A stretch of 64,000 nucleotides of DNA from Pseudarthrobacter sp. NIBRBAC000502770. GTDB taxonomy: Bacteria; Actinomycetota; Actinomycetes; Actinomycetales; Micrococcaceae. Below, piece by piece: positions 1 to 8,643 of this stretch. Below the pieces are notes generated by a model. The model was not told the DNA's origin, made no database searches, and saw only the letters and a program-made list of their open reading frames with translations. Within the stretch, counting starts at the first letter, position 1, and each line of letters begins with the position of its first letter. Both the position numbers and the translations under genes were made by a program. Location of the stretch: positions 1,922,001 to 1,986,000 of the forward strand of contig NZ_CP041198.1 in the NCBI RefSeq assembly GCF_006517815.1, read 5' to 3'.

Positions 1-614
1 CCCAGCCGCCGCGCTGACCGGAAGTCGAAGGCGGCCCCCGCCACCGGCCGCATGCCCACGGGCAGCAGCCGGTCAGGGGTTACCTCCAGGTAGGAGCCGG
101 CCGGAAGTTCCAGCGACCAGTCATCCAGCGGGGACGGGCCGGCCACCAGATAGGGGTGGGGGCATACCCCGTACGGCGCGGGCGAGGTGCCGGCGTTGAC
201 CGCCCGCACCTCGCCGCGGAGCCCGTCTTCGGAGAGGGAGTAGCTGACGGCCAGTTCCAGGTCTGTGGGGTAATCGGGGCCGGCAGGAATGCGGCATCCC
301 AGGACCGCCCGGCCCGCGGCTGTTTCCAGTACTTCCCAAGGCCTGTGGATGGCCAGGCCGTGCAAAGCCGAGCCACGCTCCGGCTCGTTAACGGCGGCGG
401 TATAGCCAATGCCCGCGTAGGAGTAGCTGCCGTCCGCCAGCCGGTTGGGCCAGGGCGCGCAGATGACGCCCCGGTAGTCGGGCACGGGACCGTCCGGCCC
501 AAATCCCACCACCAGGTCCCTGTCCCCGTGGCGCAGTGCGCGGAGCGCCCCGCCCCGAAGGGTGACGACGGCGGAGTAGGGTCCGTGGGCGAGGTGGACT
601 TCGGTTCCGGGCAT
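1..614 (-). CDS. Aldose 1-epimerase family protein (partial, C-terminus outside window)
   Basis: The reading frame starts at an ATG at 614 and stays open to the window edge, giving about 204 residues without a stop. It resembles galactose mutarotase-like proteins, which interconvert the alpha and beta anomers of hexoses. Family features visible are ALHGLAIHRPW (near residue 90), with the conserved histidine after GSAL, and GVCPHPYL (near residue 155), carrying the second active-site histidine. The early segment ICAPWPNRLADG matches the family's PWPNR block. It is divergent from the AlkD-like gene with a 79-base gap. The exact sugar substrate cannot be judged. The family assignment is firm. 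Confidence 0.85.
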   Translation of the reverse strand, partial: MPGTEVHLAHGPYSAVVTLRGGALRALRHGDRDLVVGFGPDGPVPDYRGVICAPWPNRLADGSYSYAGIGYTAAVNEPERGSALHGLAIHRPWEVLETAAGRAVLGCRIPAGPDYPTDLELAVSYSLSEDGLRGEVRAVNAGTSPAPYGVCPHPYLVAGPSPLDDWSLELPAGSYLEVTPDRLLPVGMRPVAGAAFDFRSARRL

Positions 615-693
615 GGTTCCCTCTTCGTCGCGGGGTGTTAGCGCTCACCAGCCTACCGCACCGCACGCACTTTCCACCGGTTAAAGTTGCCCC

Positions 694-1410
694 ATGGACT
701 CCGCCCCCGACCAGGACCTCATCGCCTCCGTCAGGGCCGCCCTCCGGGCAATGGCCGATCCGGTGCGGGCCGCGGGAGCCCAGGCCTACATGAAGTCCCT
801 GCTCCCATCGCTCGGCGTCCGGGTTCCCGACGTGCGGCGGATCACGGCGGACGCTGCGCGGACGTATCCCCCGGCATCCGCGGCCCAGCTCCGCGCCACG
901 GTGCTCGACCTGTGGCGCACCGCTATGTTCCGCGAGGAAAAGTACGCGGCCATCGACCTGACAGCACACCGGCTGGTGACCACCTACCTGGACATGCTTC
1001 CTGTCTACGAGGAGATTATCCGGACAGGGGCGTGGTGGGATTTTGCCGATGGCGTGTCCGGCCGGATCTGCTCCCTGCTGCTGGCGCACCCTGAAGAAAT
1101 GGCCACCCTCCTTCGGCAGTGGAGCCGGGACCCGGACCTCTGGATCCGGAGGGCTGCCATCACGTCGCAGCTTCGCGCGGGAACAGCCACGGACACGGAG
1201 CTGCTCGCCGCCGTCATTGAGCCGAACCTGGCGGATCCGGAGTTCTTTATCCGGAAAGCCATCGGTTGGGCACTGCGCGAGTACGCCAAGAGGGCGCCGG
1301 ACTGGGTTGAGGCGTTTGCGGCCCGGCACCGGGATGCCATGAGCCCGCTGTCACGCCGGGAGGCCCTGCGCAGGATCAGCTCCGCGGCCCCGGACGGTAG
1401 CGGCCGCTAG
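694..1410 (+). CDS. AlkD-like DNA alkylation repair protein
   Basis: This 238-residue all-helical protein matches the AlkD family of HEAT-repeat DNA glycosylases, which excise alkylated bases such as 7-methylguanine and 3-methyladenine. The segment WWDFAD at about residues 114-119 carries the tryptophan/aspartate pair expected in the active site. The C-terminal block FFIRKAIGWALREYAK (184-199) is the most conserved part of the family. The ATG follows a short gap from the divergent mutarotase gene. Its stop overlaps the end of the convergent mannosyltransferase gene by four bases. The family is clear; the lesion specificity is inferred. Confidence 0.88.
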   Translation: MDSAPDQDLIASVRAALRAMADPVRAAGAQAYMKSLLPSLGVRVPDVRRITADAARTYPPASAAQLRATVLDLWRTAMFREEKYAAIDLTAHRLVTTYLDMLPVYEEIIRTGAWWDFADGVSGRICSLLLAHPEEMATLLRQWSRDPDLWIRRAAITSQLRAGTATDTELLAAVIEPNLADPEFFIRKAIGWALREYAKRAPDWVEAFAARHRDAMSPLSRREALRRISSAAPDGSGR

Positions 1411-2978
1411 ATCACAGGACGTTCGACGACGGGCTCGTGCGACTTCCGGAACAGCCTGCGGGTGCCACGGTCCCAGAAGATCAGGTAAAGCCCAAAGAGC
1501 AGGGCGGTCAGGGCCGCCGCAATCCTGGCCAGCAGGAGGGCGAAGCCCAAGTCCTGGGTCTGGAGGTACGGGAAAACATCCAGCTGGTCCGAGATGGCGT
1601 AGATCATGAAGAACGACACCACGAAGTAGAGGGCCTTGACCTGCCAGTCGTTACGAATACCCGTCACGGCGAACAGCGGAATCAGCCACACCACGTACCA
1701 GGCCTGGATGATGGGGGCCAGCAGCACCACGGCAGCCAGGCCGAGCGTGAGGCGGCGCATCAGGCGGTCATGGTCGCCCCTGAGGATCTGCCAGGCAAGG
1801 ATGGCCACGGCAAGAAGCTTGCCGGCGTCGAACACCCAGCCTGCGGGCACGGACCCGTCAAAACCGAAGGCGCCGGCCAGCGACCCAACCACCATGCCGA
1901 TCAGGCCCACCGGGGCGTACCAGATGGAGATGCTGCCCGGCGCGGAAAGCCCGTTGATCCAGCCGAAGCCGAACCCGTTGACCATGCTCATTGCTGCCAG
2001 CAGCGCCAGGCTCAGGCCCGCCGTCAGCGCCCAAAATGCCACTTTCCGCAGCCATCCCGCATTCCTTCCCGCCCAGAGGAGTCCAACGAACGGCAGGAAG
2101 ACAATGGTGATGGGCTTCACCGCGATGGACAGGGTCACCAGGACGATGCCGCGGACCTGGCGCCGGGTCGCGGAGTAGTACAGGCCCGCCAGGGCCAGCC
2201 CGATCATCAGGGAGTCGTTGTGGACGCTGGCAATGAAGTTGGTCAGGAAAAGCGGATTGGCCACCGTCAGCCAGAGGGCCCGGTGCGGATTCACGCCGTG
2301 CAGTTCAGCGAGCCGGGGAACATAGCTGACGCAGAGCAGCACGCCCGCCAATGCCACCAGCCGGAAGAGCATGACGCAGGCCTCCGGCTGGACGTTGGTC
2401 ACCCAGACGACGAACTGCTCGATCCAGAGGAACAGCTGGCCGTAGGGAACCGGGGCTTCGGTCCACTGCTTGTCGGCTCCCAGCTGGAAGTAGTTGGACA
2501 GGGCGGAGATGCCGTTTTCGTACGGGTTGAAGCCTTCCACCATCAGCCTCCCCTGGCCAATGTAGGCATACACGTCACGGCTGAACAGCGGCACGCTGAA
2601 CATCATGGGAAGTCCCCACGCCACCACCGCGGCCAGGGTTGCACGCCGGGCCTGTTCGCCCCACACTCGGACTTTCTGCCCGAGCCGCAGCCAGGCACGC
2701 ACCAGGAGCATGCCCCCCACGGCCACCAGGACAATGGACAGCGCCACCCCCGGGGCTTCGGTCCGCATCCAGATGAACACGGGCATGCGGCGCAGCTCCG
2801 AAACGGGAGCCAGCCAGCCCACGCCAATCGAGCCGATCATCATGGACAAGGAGCCCAGGAAGCCGGCAAGCAGGGGTGAGCGTGGATTGTCCACCTCGGC
2901 ACTGCCCGCTCCGGCAACGCCGTCCGCCGCCATCTCCCCCGCTGCGGGCACAGGCGCCGTCATCTCAGGATCGTCCAA
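1407..2978 (-). CDS. mptB: Polyprenol-phosphate-mannose-dependent alpha-1,6-mannosyltransferase (MptB/GT87-like)
   Basis: A roughly 520-residue multi-pass membrane glycosyltransferase of the GT-C fold. SRDVYAYIGQGRLMVEGFNPYE-like sequence (about residues 125-146) carries the loop acidic residue expected after the first transmembrane segments, and SVHNDSLMIGLA appears in the middle. Both are typical of MptA/MptB, which add alpha-1,6-mannoses to lipomannan-type glycolipids using polyprenyl-phosphate mannose outside the membrane. About a dozen hydrophobic segments alternate with short polar loops. The open frame can begin at a TTG at 2978; an ATG five codons later (2963) is an equally good start. 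The exact acceptor in this organism is inferred. Confidence 0.82.
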   Translation of the reverse strand: MDDPEMTAPVPAAGEMAADGVAGAGSAEVDNPRSPLLAGFLGSLSMMIGSIGVGWLAPVSELRRMPVFIWMRTEAPGVALSIVLVAVGGMLLVRAWLRLGQKVRVWGEQARRATLAAVVAWGLPMMFSVPLFSRDVYAYIGQGRLMVEGFNPYENGISALSNYFQLGADKQWTEAPVPYGQLFLWIEQFVVWVTNVQPEACVMLFRLVALAGVLLCVSYVPRLAELHGVNPHRALWLTVANPLFLTNFIASVHNDSLMIGLALAGLYYSATRRQVRGIVLVTLSIAVKPITIVFLPFVGLLWAGRNAGWLRKVAFWALTAGLSLALLAAMSMVNGFGFGWINGLSAPGSISIWYAPVGLIGMVVGSLAGAFGFDGSVPAGWVFDAGKLLAVAILAWQILRGDHDRLMRRLTLGLAAVVLLAPIIQAWYVVWLIPLFAVTGIRNDWQVKALYFVVSFFMIYAISDQLDVFPYLQTQDLGFALLLARIAAALTALLFGLYLIFWDRGTRRLFRKSHEPVVERPVI

Positions 2979-3118
2979 TCTTCATGCGTTTTTCCGCGGT
3001 TCACCCGGCGGCCGCGCGGGCCCGCCGGAACAGGATTCAGGGCGGAAGGGCGACCCGCCGCGTACCCGAAATCCTAGCATCGGCAGGGTGCCCGGAGGTG
3101 TAACGGTAGGCTGGTCCG

Positions 3119-3748
3119 GTGCCTATATCTAACGAACGAATCGTCTGGATCGACTGCGAAATGACCGGCCTGGACATCAAGAACGACGCCCTGATCGAGG
3201 TGGCAGCACTGGTCACGGACTCGGAGCTCAACATCCTTGGCGACGGCGTCGACGTCGTCATCAAACCCGACGATGCTGCCGTGGCCCAGATGTCCGACTT
3301 CGTCCGGGACATGCACACCAGGTCCGGGCTGCTGGCGGAACTGCCGCACGGCAAGACGATGGCAGAGGCAGAGGCAGCGGTCATGGAGTACATCTCCGCC
3401 TGGGTCCCGGACCCGCGCAAAGCACCCTTGGGCGGGAACTCGGTGGGAACCGACCGCGTGTTCCTGTCCCGCGACATGCCCGCGGTAGTGGAGCACCTCC
3501 ACTACCGGGTCATCGACGTCAGCACTATCAAGGAGCTTTCGCGCCGCTGGTACGCCCGGGCCTACTTCCAGTCGCCGGCGAAGAAGGGCGGCCACCGCGC
3601 TTTGGGAGACATCAAAGATTCCATCGATGAGCTCAGGTACTACCGCGAAGCCGTATTCGTCCCCGCCCCGGGACCTGACAGCGCCACCGCCCAGAAGATT
3701 GCCAGGGGAATCGCCAATGCCGCTGCCGAAAGCAGCTCCGGAGAGTAA
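3119..3748 (+). CDS. orn: Oligoribonuclease
   Basis: A 209-residue DEDDh-family 3'-5' exoribonuclease that degrades two- to five-base RNA fragments, including pGpG and other nanoRNAs, to mononucleotides. The exonuclease I motif [10 protein letters not shown] (residues 10-19) holds the first acidic pair. The downstream block [14 protein letters not shown] contains the final H-x4-D pair. The start is a GTG at 3119. It is divergent from the MptB-like gene. tRNA-His follows about 130 bases downstream. Length matches the family with a short alanine-rich tail. The call is firm. Confidence 0.95.
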   Translation: MPISNERIVWIDCEMTGLDIKNDALIEVAALVTDSELNILGDGVDVVIKPDDAAVAQMSDFVRDMHTRSGLLAELPHGKTMAEAEAAVMEYISAWVPDPRKAPLGGNSVGTDRVFLSRDMPAVVEHLHYRVIDVSTIKELSRRWYARAYFQSPAKKGGHRALGDIKDSIDELRYYREAVFVPAPGPDSATAQKIARGIANAAAESSSGE

Positions 3749-3877
3749 TCTGCGCCACGTTTGGTGAAATTTTGCCCCAAATCGCAGAAAGTGGACAAAG
3801 CACCCCTTCCGAGCAGGTAAGCTATTTGAGTTGCGTTTCCAGGGAGCCGCTACGGTGGAATTCCCTTGAGGCACATG

Positions 3878-3950
3878 GTGGGCGTAGCTCAGTTGGCAGA
3901 GCGCCTGGTTGTGGTCCAGGAGGTCGCGGGTTCAACCCCCGTCGCTCACC
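3878..3950 (+). tRNA. tRNA-His (GTG)
   Basis: A complete cloverleaf. The acceptor stem GTGGGCG pairs with CGCTCAC, with one G-U pair, and a G at 3878 supplies the extra minus-one guanosine typical of tRNA-His opposite C3950. The D arm is AGCTCAGTTGGCAGAGC. The anticodon stem CCTGG/CCAGG encloses the loop TTGTGGT with anticodon GTG. The T arm GCGGGTTCAACCCCCGT is standard. CCA is not encoded. Confidence 0.96.
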
Positions 3951-3982
3951 CTCACGGGGCGGCACATGCAGCCGTCAACAAG

Positions 3983-4017
3983 GGAGGCCGCACCGGATAT
4001 CCGGTGCGGCCTCCTTT
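3983..4017 (+). terminator. Rho-independent terminator after tRNA-His
   Basis: A perfect 14-base-pair stem (GGAGGCCGCACCGG with its complement) closes an ATAT loop at 3997-4000 and is followed by TTTGT. It lies about 30 bases past the tRNA and about 65 bases before the deformylase start, so it probably separates the two transcripts. Confidence 0.85.
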
Positions 4018-4079
4018 GTCGTGCCCCACCGGGTACATGCATTGCAGCCGGGGACACCATAAGCCGAAGGACAACTGAT

Positions 4080-4652
4080 ATGACTGTTCTGCCTATCACC
4101 ATCTGGGGCGAGCCTGTGCTGCACCGCCGCGCCGCCGAGGTGGAGGTTTTCGACGACGAACTGCGCACCCTGATTGCCGACATGTTTGAAACCAACGACG
4201 CAGCCAACGGAGTGGGCCTCGCCGCCCCGCAGATCGGTGTCGGCAAGCGGATCTTCGTCTACAAGTACGCAAACGACGACGGCGCTCCCCCAAGCGGCGT
4301 CCTGGTGAATCCCGTCCTGACCCTGTCCAAGGTCTCCGGCGCTGCTCCCGACCCCGACGAGGAGGAAGAGGGCTGCCTTTCCTTCCCGGGCGAACAGTAC
4401 CCGCTCAAACGGGCGGAATGGGCCCGCGTGGAAGGCTTCGACGGATTCGGGGAACCCGTCCGGTTCGAGGCCACGGGCTGGTTTGCCAGGGTCATCCAGC
4501 ATGAATACGACCACCTCGACGGCAAGCTGTATGTCAACCGGCTGATGGACCGGTATTCGCGCAAAGCCATGAAGCAGGCCAAGAAGAACGGCTGGGGCGT
4601 GCCGGGGCTCACCTGGATGCCCGGGGTGGACCCTGACCCCTTTGGCCACTGA
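4080..4652 (+). CDS. def: Peptide deformylase
   Basis: A 190-residue metalloenzyme that removes the formyl group from the N-terminal methionine of nascent proteins. All three family motifs are present: GVGLAAPQ (44-51), EGCLS (97-101, metal-binding Cys99) and HEYDH (141-145, two metal-binding histidines and the catalytic glutamate). An acidic insertion, DPDEEEE, precedes motif 2. The ATG at 4080 puts the family N-terminus (PITIWGEPVL) correctly; the longer open frame upstream runs through the tRNA and terminator and cannot be coding. Confidence 0.95.
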   Translation: MTVLPITIWGEPVLHRRAAEVEVFDDELRTLIADMFETNDAANGVGLAAPQIGVGKRIFVYKYANDDGAPPSGVLVNPVLTLSKVSGAAPDPDEEEEGCLSFPGEQYPLKRAEWARVEGFDGFGEPVRFEATGWFARVIQHEYDHLDGKLYVNRLMDRYSRKAMKQAKKNGWGVPGLTWMPGVDPDPFGH

Positions 4653-4673
4653 CCGTGTCCGGGCGGCGTCCGG

Positions 4674-5471
4674 TCAGCCTGCGGTGATGGTGGGCTGCTG
4701 GGGGCAGGAGGATAGGACCCGCCGCATGGCGTCTTTCTCTGCCGCCGTCACCCACAAGCCGTAGGCGGCTTTCACGGAGATCTGCCGGGCCACGTAATGG
4801 CAGCGGATTGCCGTGTTCTTTGGAAGCCAGGTAGCGGCGTCACCCGCACTCTTTTGCTGGTTGGCGGCGCCGTCCGCTGCGACGAGGTTCAGCGGATCAT
4901 TGGCCAGGCTCTGGCGTTCCTTGGCCGTGAGCCGCTGGGCTCCCTTTTGCCAGGCGTCACCCAGGGCCACCACATGGTCGATCTGGACGGCGCGGCTGCT
5001 CTCGGATCCGCGCCGGAAGTCCACGTCCTGGCCCGTGTAGGGTTCCCGGAAGTGCCCGGCCGTCACTTTGCAGGAGGACCCCTCGGAGAACACAACGCCG
5101 GCAAGGTCCCTGCGAAGGATGTCGTTCCGCGTGTCGCAGCCGTTCCGATCGACATCAAGCCAAGCCTGTCCGAAGGCCTCACGGCTGTAGCCGGTGTTGG
5201 GCGCCCTGCCTTTCACGGCCAGGCCGTCGAGGGCTGCGAGGGCGCTGCCGGAGGGCACCGGGTTGGGCTCCTGGACCGGTTTCATCCAGGCGGCGTCGAA
5301 GACCGGCGCCTCAGTGGGGCCATCTGCCGCCGGTCCGGCTGCCGCGAACTGGCCGGTGGTGAAGAACCAGACCAGGGCCACGAATATGGCTGCGGCGGCG
5401 GCGGCGAGGAGCACCCAGGCCTGCCGCGAACGGCGCCGCGCGCGGCGGTACGCAGACCAGCTGATGGTCAC
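4674..5471 (-). CDS. Exported HNH (DUF1524-type) nuclease family protein
   Basis: A 265-residue protein with a basic N-terminus followed by one hydrophobic segment (about residues 19-40), so it is probably membrane-anchored or secreted. The C-terminal half holds the DUF1524-type HNH core: QIDHVVALGDAW (about 165-176) and NDPLNLVAADGAANQQK (about 192-208), followed by WLP. This extracellular architecture is common in actinobacteria and is thought to digest DNA outside the cell. It is not paired with a methyltransferase or restriction partner, so a defence role is not supported. Confidence 0.85.
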   Translation of the reverse strand: MTISWSAYRRARRRSRQAWVLLAAAAAAIFVALVWFFTTGQFAAAGPAADGPTEAPVFDAAWMKPVQEPNPVPSGSALAALDGLAVKGRAPNTGYSREAFGQAWLDVDRNGCDTRNDILRRDLAGVVFSEGSSCKVTAGHFREPYTGQDVDFRRGSESSRAVQIDHVVALGDAWQKGAQRLTAKERQSLANDPLNLVAADGAANQQKSAGDAATWLPKNTAIRCHYVARQISVKAAYGLWVTAAEKDAMRRVLSSCPQQPTITAG

Positions 5472-5595
5472 GGGGCTGACGCCGGGAAGGGAAAGTCGGG
5501 CACCCCAAGAGCCTAGGACAAAGGGCGCGCCCGGCCACTGATATCCACACTGTTGGGGAAGAGTGATGGGTCACAGCGCCCGGGGCTGCCCCGGG

Positions 5596-5805
5596 TTACT
5601 GTTCCCTGGTGACGCGCCGAAGGTCTTCTTCCGCCACGGCCAGCAGGCTCTCGAGCTGGCGCACCCGGTCATCGCTGACGTCCCCGGTCTTATGGGCGTC
5701 CCTGGCGCGTTCCAGCAGGCGCAAGGCTTCCTTATGGTTGGCCTTGGCCACGTCCAGTGCGTGCTCGAGGGTGGTTTCGTGCTGAAGTGTCGATTCGTTG
5801 TCCAT
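5596..5805 (-). CDS. Small hypothetical helical protein
   Basis: A 69-residue frame with no cysteines or hydrophobic segments. Its pattern of alanine, leucine and charged residues (HALDVAKANHKEALRLLERA, then SLLAVAEEDLRRVTREQ) suggests a short alpha-helical hairpin or coiled coil. It lies directly downstream of the GAPDH gene on the same strand, separated by a hairpin. An overlapping frame at 5571-5810 has a skewed composition and looks like a shadow. I do not recognise the family. Confidence 0.6.
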   Translation of the reverse strand: MDNESTLQHETTLEHALDVAKANHKEALRLLERARDAHKTGDVSDDRVRQLESLLAVAEEDLRRVTREQ

Positions 5806-5822
5806 GCCACCAGTGTGGTCCG

Positions 5823-5858
5823 CTTTCCCGGCTGATTCCAGTGAACCAGCCGGGAAAG
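5823..5858 (-). terminator. Hairpin between GAPDH gene and small ORF
   Basis: A perfect 12-base-pair stem, CTTTCCCGGCTG against CAGCCGGGAAAG, with a 12-base loop lies 13 bases past the GAPDH stop. There is no U-run, so it may act as a weak terminator or an mRNA 3'-end stabiliser rather than a full stop. Confidence 0.5.
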
Positions 5859-5870
5859 ACCTGAGCGTTA

Positions 5871-7349
5871 CTAGACTGCGATGGCTGCCAGGGCGGCAGC
5901 GCTTTCCTTGGCGGGGAAGGACGGCGGGTTCACGCCTGCCATCTCTTCCATGACGCGGACCACCTGGCAGCTGTAGCCGAACTCGTTGTCGTACCAGACA
6001 TAGAGGACCAGGTTCTTGTCCGTGGACACCGTGGCCAGGCCGTCCACGATGCCGGCACGGCGGGAGCCCACGAAGTCGGTGGAGACGACCTCGGGTGAAT
6101 CGATGTAGTCGATCTGCTTGCGCAGGTCCGAGTGCAGCGACATTTCGCGGAGGTAGTTGTTGACCTCGTCCTTGGTGGTGCCGTTCTCAAGGGTGAGGTT
6201 CAGGATGGCCAGCGAAACGTCCGGGGTGGGGACGCGGATGGAGCTGCCGGTGAGCTTGCCCAGGAGTTCGGGCAGGGCCTTGGCCACGGCCTTGGCGGCA
6301 CCGGTTTCGGTGATCACCATGTTCAGCGCTGCCGAACGGCCGCGGCGGTCGCCCTTGTGGAAGTTGTCGATCAGGTTCTGGTCGTTGGTGAAGGAGTGGA
6401 CGGTTTCGACGTGGCCGTGCACCACGCCGAACTTGTCGTTGATGGCCTTCAGGACCGGGGTGATGGCATTGGTGGTGCAGGATGCCGCGGATACGATCTT
6501 GTCCGAGTCCGTGATGTCGCTGTGGTTGATGCCGTGGACGATGTTCTTCAGTTCACCCTTGCCCGGTGCGGTCAGCAGGACGCGGGCCACGCCCTTGCTT
6601 TGCAGGTGCTGGGACAGGCCCTCGGCGTCGCGCCAGCGGCCGGTGTTGTCGACTACCAGGGCGTTGCTGATCCCGTAGGCGGTGTAGTCGATCGTGGCGG
6701 GGTCGTTCGAGTAGATGACCTGGATCTGGACGCCGTTGGCCGTGATGGTGTTGGCGGCTTCGTCCACGCGGATGGTGCCTTCGAAGGAGCCGTGGACGGA
6801 GTCGCGGCGCAGCAGGCTGGCGCGCTTGGAGAGGTCGTTGTCGGAGCCGCGCCGCACCACGATGGCGCGCAGGCGCAGGCCGTGGCCACCGCCTGCCTTT
6901 TCGATGAGGAGGCGTGCAAGGAGACGGCCGATCCGGCCAAAGCCGTAGAGGACGACGTCGGTGCTGGTGCGGTCATCGCCGCCCCGCTTGCCCACGATCT
7001 CGGCGAGTTCTGCGCGGAGGAATTCCTCAAGGGTGGCGCCGTTGCCCTCTTCCTTGAATTTTTGGTTCAGCCGGGCGATGTCGATCGCGGCGGCACCGAG
7101 CTCGAGTCCGGCCAGCGTGTTCAGCAGGGGCGCCGTGTCCTCCAGGAGCAGTTCGTCCTTGCTCATCCGGCGCGCAAAGCGGTGCGCCTTGAGGATGTTC
7201 ATGGTGGACTTGTTGATCAGGCTCCGGCCGTGGATGCTGGTCACCACGTTGTTTTCGCGGTACAGCCTGCCGATCACGGGGATCATGGCCTCGGCGAGGG
7301 CCTCCCGGCCCATCCACGTATCAAGACAAGAATCAGACGTCTGGCTCAC
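5871..7349 (-). CDS. gap: Glyceraldehyde-3-phosphate dehydrogenase, long actinobacterial form
   Basis: A 492-residue enzyme, about 130-150 residues longer than standard GAPDH because of an N-terminal helical extension (about residues 1-128). The NAD(P)-binding motif GFGRIGR is at 136-142 and the catalytic cysteine is C291 in SAASCTTNA. The C-terminal WYDNEFGYSCQV matches the family. Long forms of this kind occur in actinobacteria such as Corynebacterium (GapB/GapX type) and are associated with gluconeogenic or NADP-linked function; that assignment here is inference. The start is a GTG preceded by GAGGAAGG. A strong inverted repeat lies just upstream of this ribosome-binding site. Confidence 0.88.
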   Translation of the reverse strand: MSQTSDSCLDTWMGREALAEAMIPVIGRLYRENNVVTSIHGRSLINKSTMNILKAHRFARRMSKDELLLEDTAPLLNTLAGLELGAAAIDIARLNQKFKEEGNGATLEEFLRAELAEIVGKRGGDDRTSTDVVLYGFGRIGRLLARLLIEKAGGGHGLRLRAIVVRRGSDNDLSKRASLLRRDSVHGSFEGTIRVDEAANTITANGVQIQVIYSNDPATIDYTAYGISNALVVDNTGRWRDAEGLSQHLQSKGVARVLLTAPGKGELKNIVHGINHSDITDSDKIVSAASCTTNAITPVLKAINDKFGVVHGHVETVHSFTNDQNLIDNFHKGDRRGRSAALNMVITETGAAKAVAKALPELLGKLTGSSIRVPTPDVSLAILNLTLENGTTKDEVNNYLREMSLHSDLRKQIDYIDSPEVVSTDFVGSRRAGIVDGLATVSTDKNLVLYVWYDNEFGYSCQVVRVMEEMAGVNPPSFPAKESAAALAAIAV

Positions 7350-7371
7350 AGAAATACCTTCCTCGGTTCAG

Positions 7372-7393
7372 CCGTGTACGTCTTCGTACACGG
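7372..7393. promoter_or_regulatory. Perfect inverted repeat upstream of GAPDH gene
   Basis: CCGTGTAC at 7372-7379 and GTACACGG at 7386-7393 form a perfect 8-base inverted repeat with a 6-base spacer. It ends 22 bases before the GTG start, just upstream of the ribosome-binding site. It could be a repressor operator or a 5'-leader RNA hairpin. Confidence 0.6.
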
Positions 7394-7465
7394 ATGTAGG
7401 CCACCTGATGATGTCCAGGGGCACCGGCACCTGCAGGGATGGCCCCCAGGCACCTGGATCGCGTG

Positions 7466-7505
7466 CAAAGAAAAACCGCCGGTTGCGGACGCAATTTTCG
7501 GCGGT
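7466..7505 (-). terminator. Rho-independent terminator between tspO and GAPDH genes
   Basis: Read on the minus strand, ACCGCCG pairs with CGGCGGT and is followed by TTTTTCTTT, a good U-tract. It lies 116 bases after the TspO stop and 117 bases before the GAPDH start. It most likely ends the tspO transcript but could also act in a GAPDH leader. Confidence 0.7.
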
Positions 7506-7620
7506 AGAACTCCTGCGTCCGGGATCCATTCTAATTTGGCGCGGTCCAGGGAACACGCCCGCGCTGCGTGAAATCACTCACATGGCGGGACGGCGCCGGA
7601 AGGATACCGTGACGGGCGCC

Positions 7621-8154
7621 TCAGTTGTGGATGGCTGAGTACAGGTTCAGGCTGGCGCAGTAAACCAGCCACGAGAAGTACGGCAGCACCAGGCAGCCGG
7701 CGGTGGCGTCCACCGGGCCGAACCTCAGGATCAGGAACGCGAGGGTTGCGGCCAGGGCACAGATGACTGCAAAGGCCGCCCACAGGGCCACGGCTCCTAG
7801 CGCTGGGTACAGGGCGAAGAAGGTCACGGGCCAGGCGGCGTTGAGAAGCAACTGGGCTACGTACCAGGAGCGGGTGCCGCCGGCAAGGCGGCCTTTGCGC
7901 CAGACCAGCCACGCCGCGGTGGCCACGCCCGCATACAGCAGCATCCACGTGCCTCGGAACATCCACGACGGCGGCATCCACGGCGCTTTCACGGAGCCTG
8001 CGTACCAGCCGCCGGAGTTGAGGATGATCGGGACCGAGGAGAGCAGCCAGGCCAGCGCCGAAAGGGCCAGGAATCCGGCGAGCGCCAGGCCTTGTGAACG
8101 GATGCCGGGAACGCCCGCTGCGGGTGCGGGACGGGTTTCAGGAATTGCGGGCAC
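7621..8154 (-). CDS. TspO/MBR family tryptophan-rich sensory protein
   Basis: A 177-residue membrane protein with five hydrophobic segments, matching the TspO (peripheral benzodiazepine receptor) family, which binds tetrapyrroles and related ligands. Conserved features are WYAGSVKAPWMPPSWMFRGTW (loop 1, about residues 50-70), QLLLNAAWPVTFF in the third to fourth segment, and the C-terminal PYFSWLVYCASLNLY. It is transcribed away from the RNase P RNA gene on the same strand. Physiological role in this organism is unknown. Confidence 0.9.
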   Translation of the reverse strand: MPAIPETRPAPAAGVPGIRSQGLALAGFLALSALAWLLSSVPIILNSGGWYAGSVKAPWMPPSWMFRGTWMLLYAGVATAAWLVWRKGRLAGGTRSWYVAQLLLNAAWPVTFFALYPALGAVALWAAFAVICALAATLAFLILRFGPVDATAGCLVLPYFSWLVYCASLNLYSAIHN

Positions 8155-8199
8155 GGTTCAGGATCCCTGACGCATCGCGCGTGGTCAAACGCGGTTTAT

Positions 8200-8589
8200 G
8201 GATGGGACAGCCGATACGCCGGGTTCTGTTCTCCCCTGCCGTTGCCGGCGAGGGAGCGACGGCCATCCATCTACGAGTACCGTTGCCGGCACCCTCCAGC
8301 GGCCTACCCGGACACTCGGGCGGGCAGCCCTCGAACGTGTCCTGTCTGGCCTTGCTCCGGGTGGGGTTTACCTAGCCTTCCCGGTCACCCGGGAAGCTGG
8401 TGGTCTCTTACACCACCGTTTCACCCTTACCTGCCCTCCCCGGCCGGGGCCGGAAAAGCAGGCGGTCTGTTTTCTGTGGCACTGGCCTGCGGGTTACCCC
8501 GAGTGGGTGTTACCCACCACCCTGCCCTGCGGAGCCCGGACGTTCCTCGAGCCACTTGCGTGGCGCGCGGCCGTCTGGCTGTCCCATCC
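8200..8589 (-). ncRNA. rnpB: RNase P RNA (class A)
   Basis: The terminal P1 helix is formed by GGATGGGACAGCC at the 5' end (8589 downward) and GGCTGTCCCATCC-type sequence at the 3' end (8212-8200), a perfect match. The 5' conserved region reads GAGGAACGTCCGGGCTCC, and the 3' conserved part includes ACAGAACCCGGCGTATCGGC. Total length is about 390 nt, as expected for an actinobacterial class A RNA. It processes the 5' leaders of pre-tRNAs with RnpA. Confidence 0.95.
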
Positions 8590-8643
8590 GGCTCCCAGTC
8601 TACCGGCGCCACCGGCCGCTTTTGTCGCCGGTAGGATCGGACG

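Noticed and set aside
3772..4062. Open frames running through tRNA-His and its terminator
   Set aside because: They read through a clear tRNA and hairpin and have no family features.
4674..5471. HNH nuclease as part of a restriction or defence system
   Set aside because: It has an export signal and no methyltransferase, helicase or specificity partner; its neighbours are housekeeping genes.
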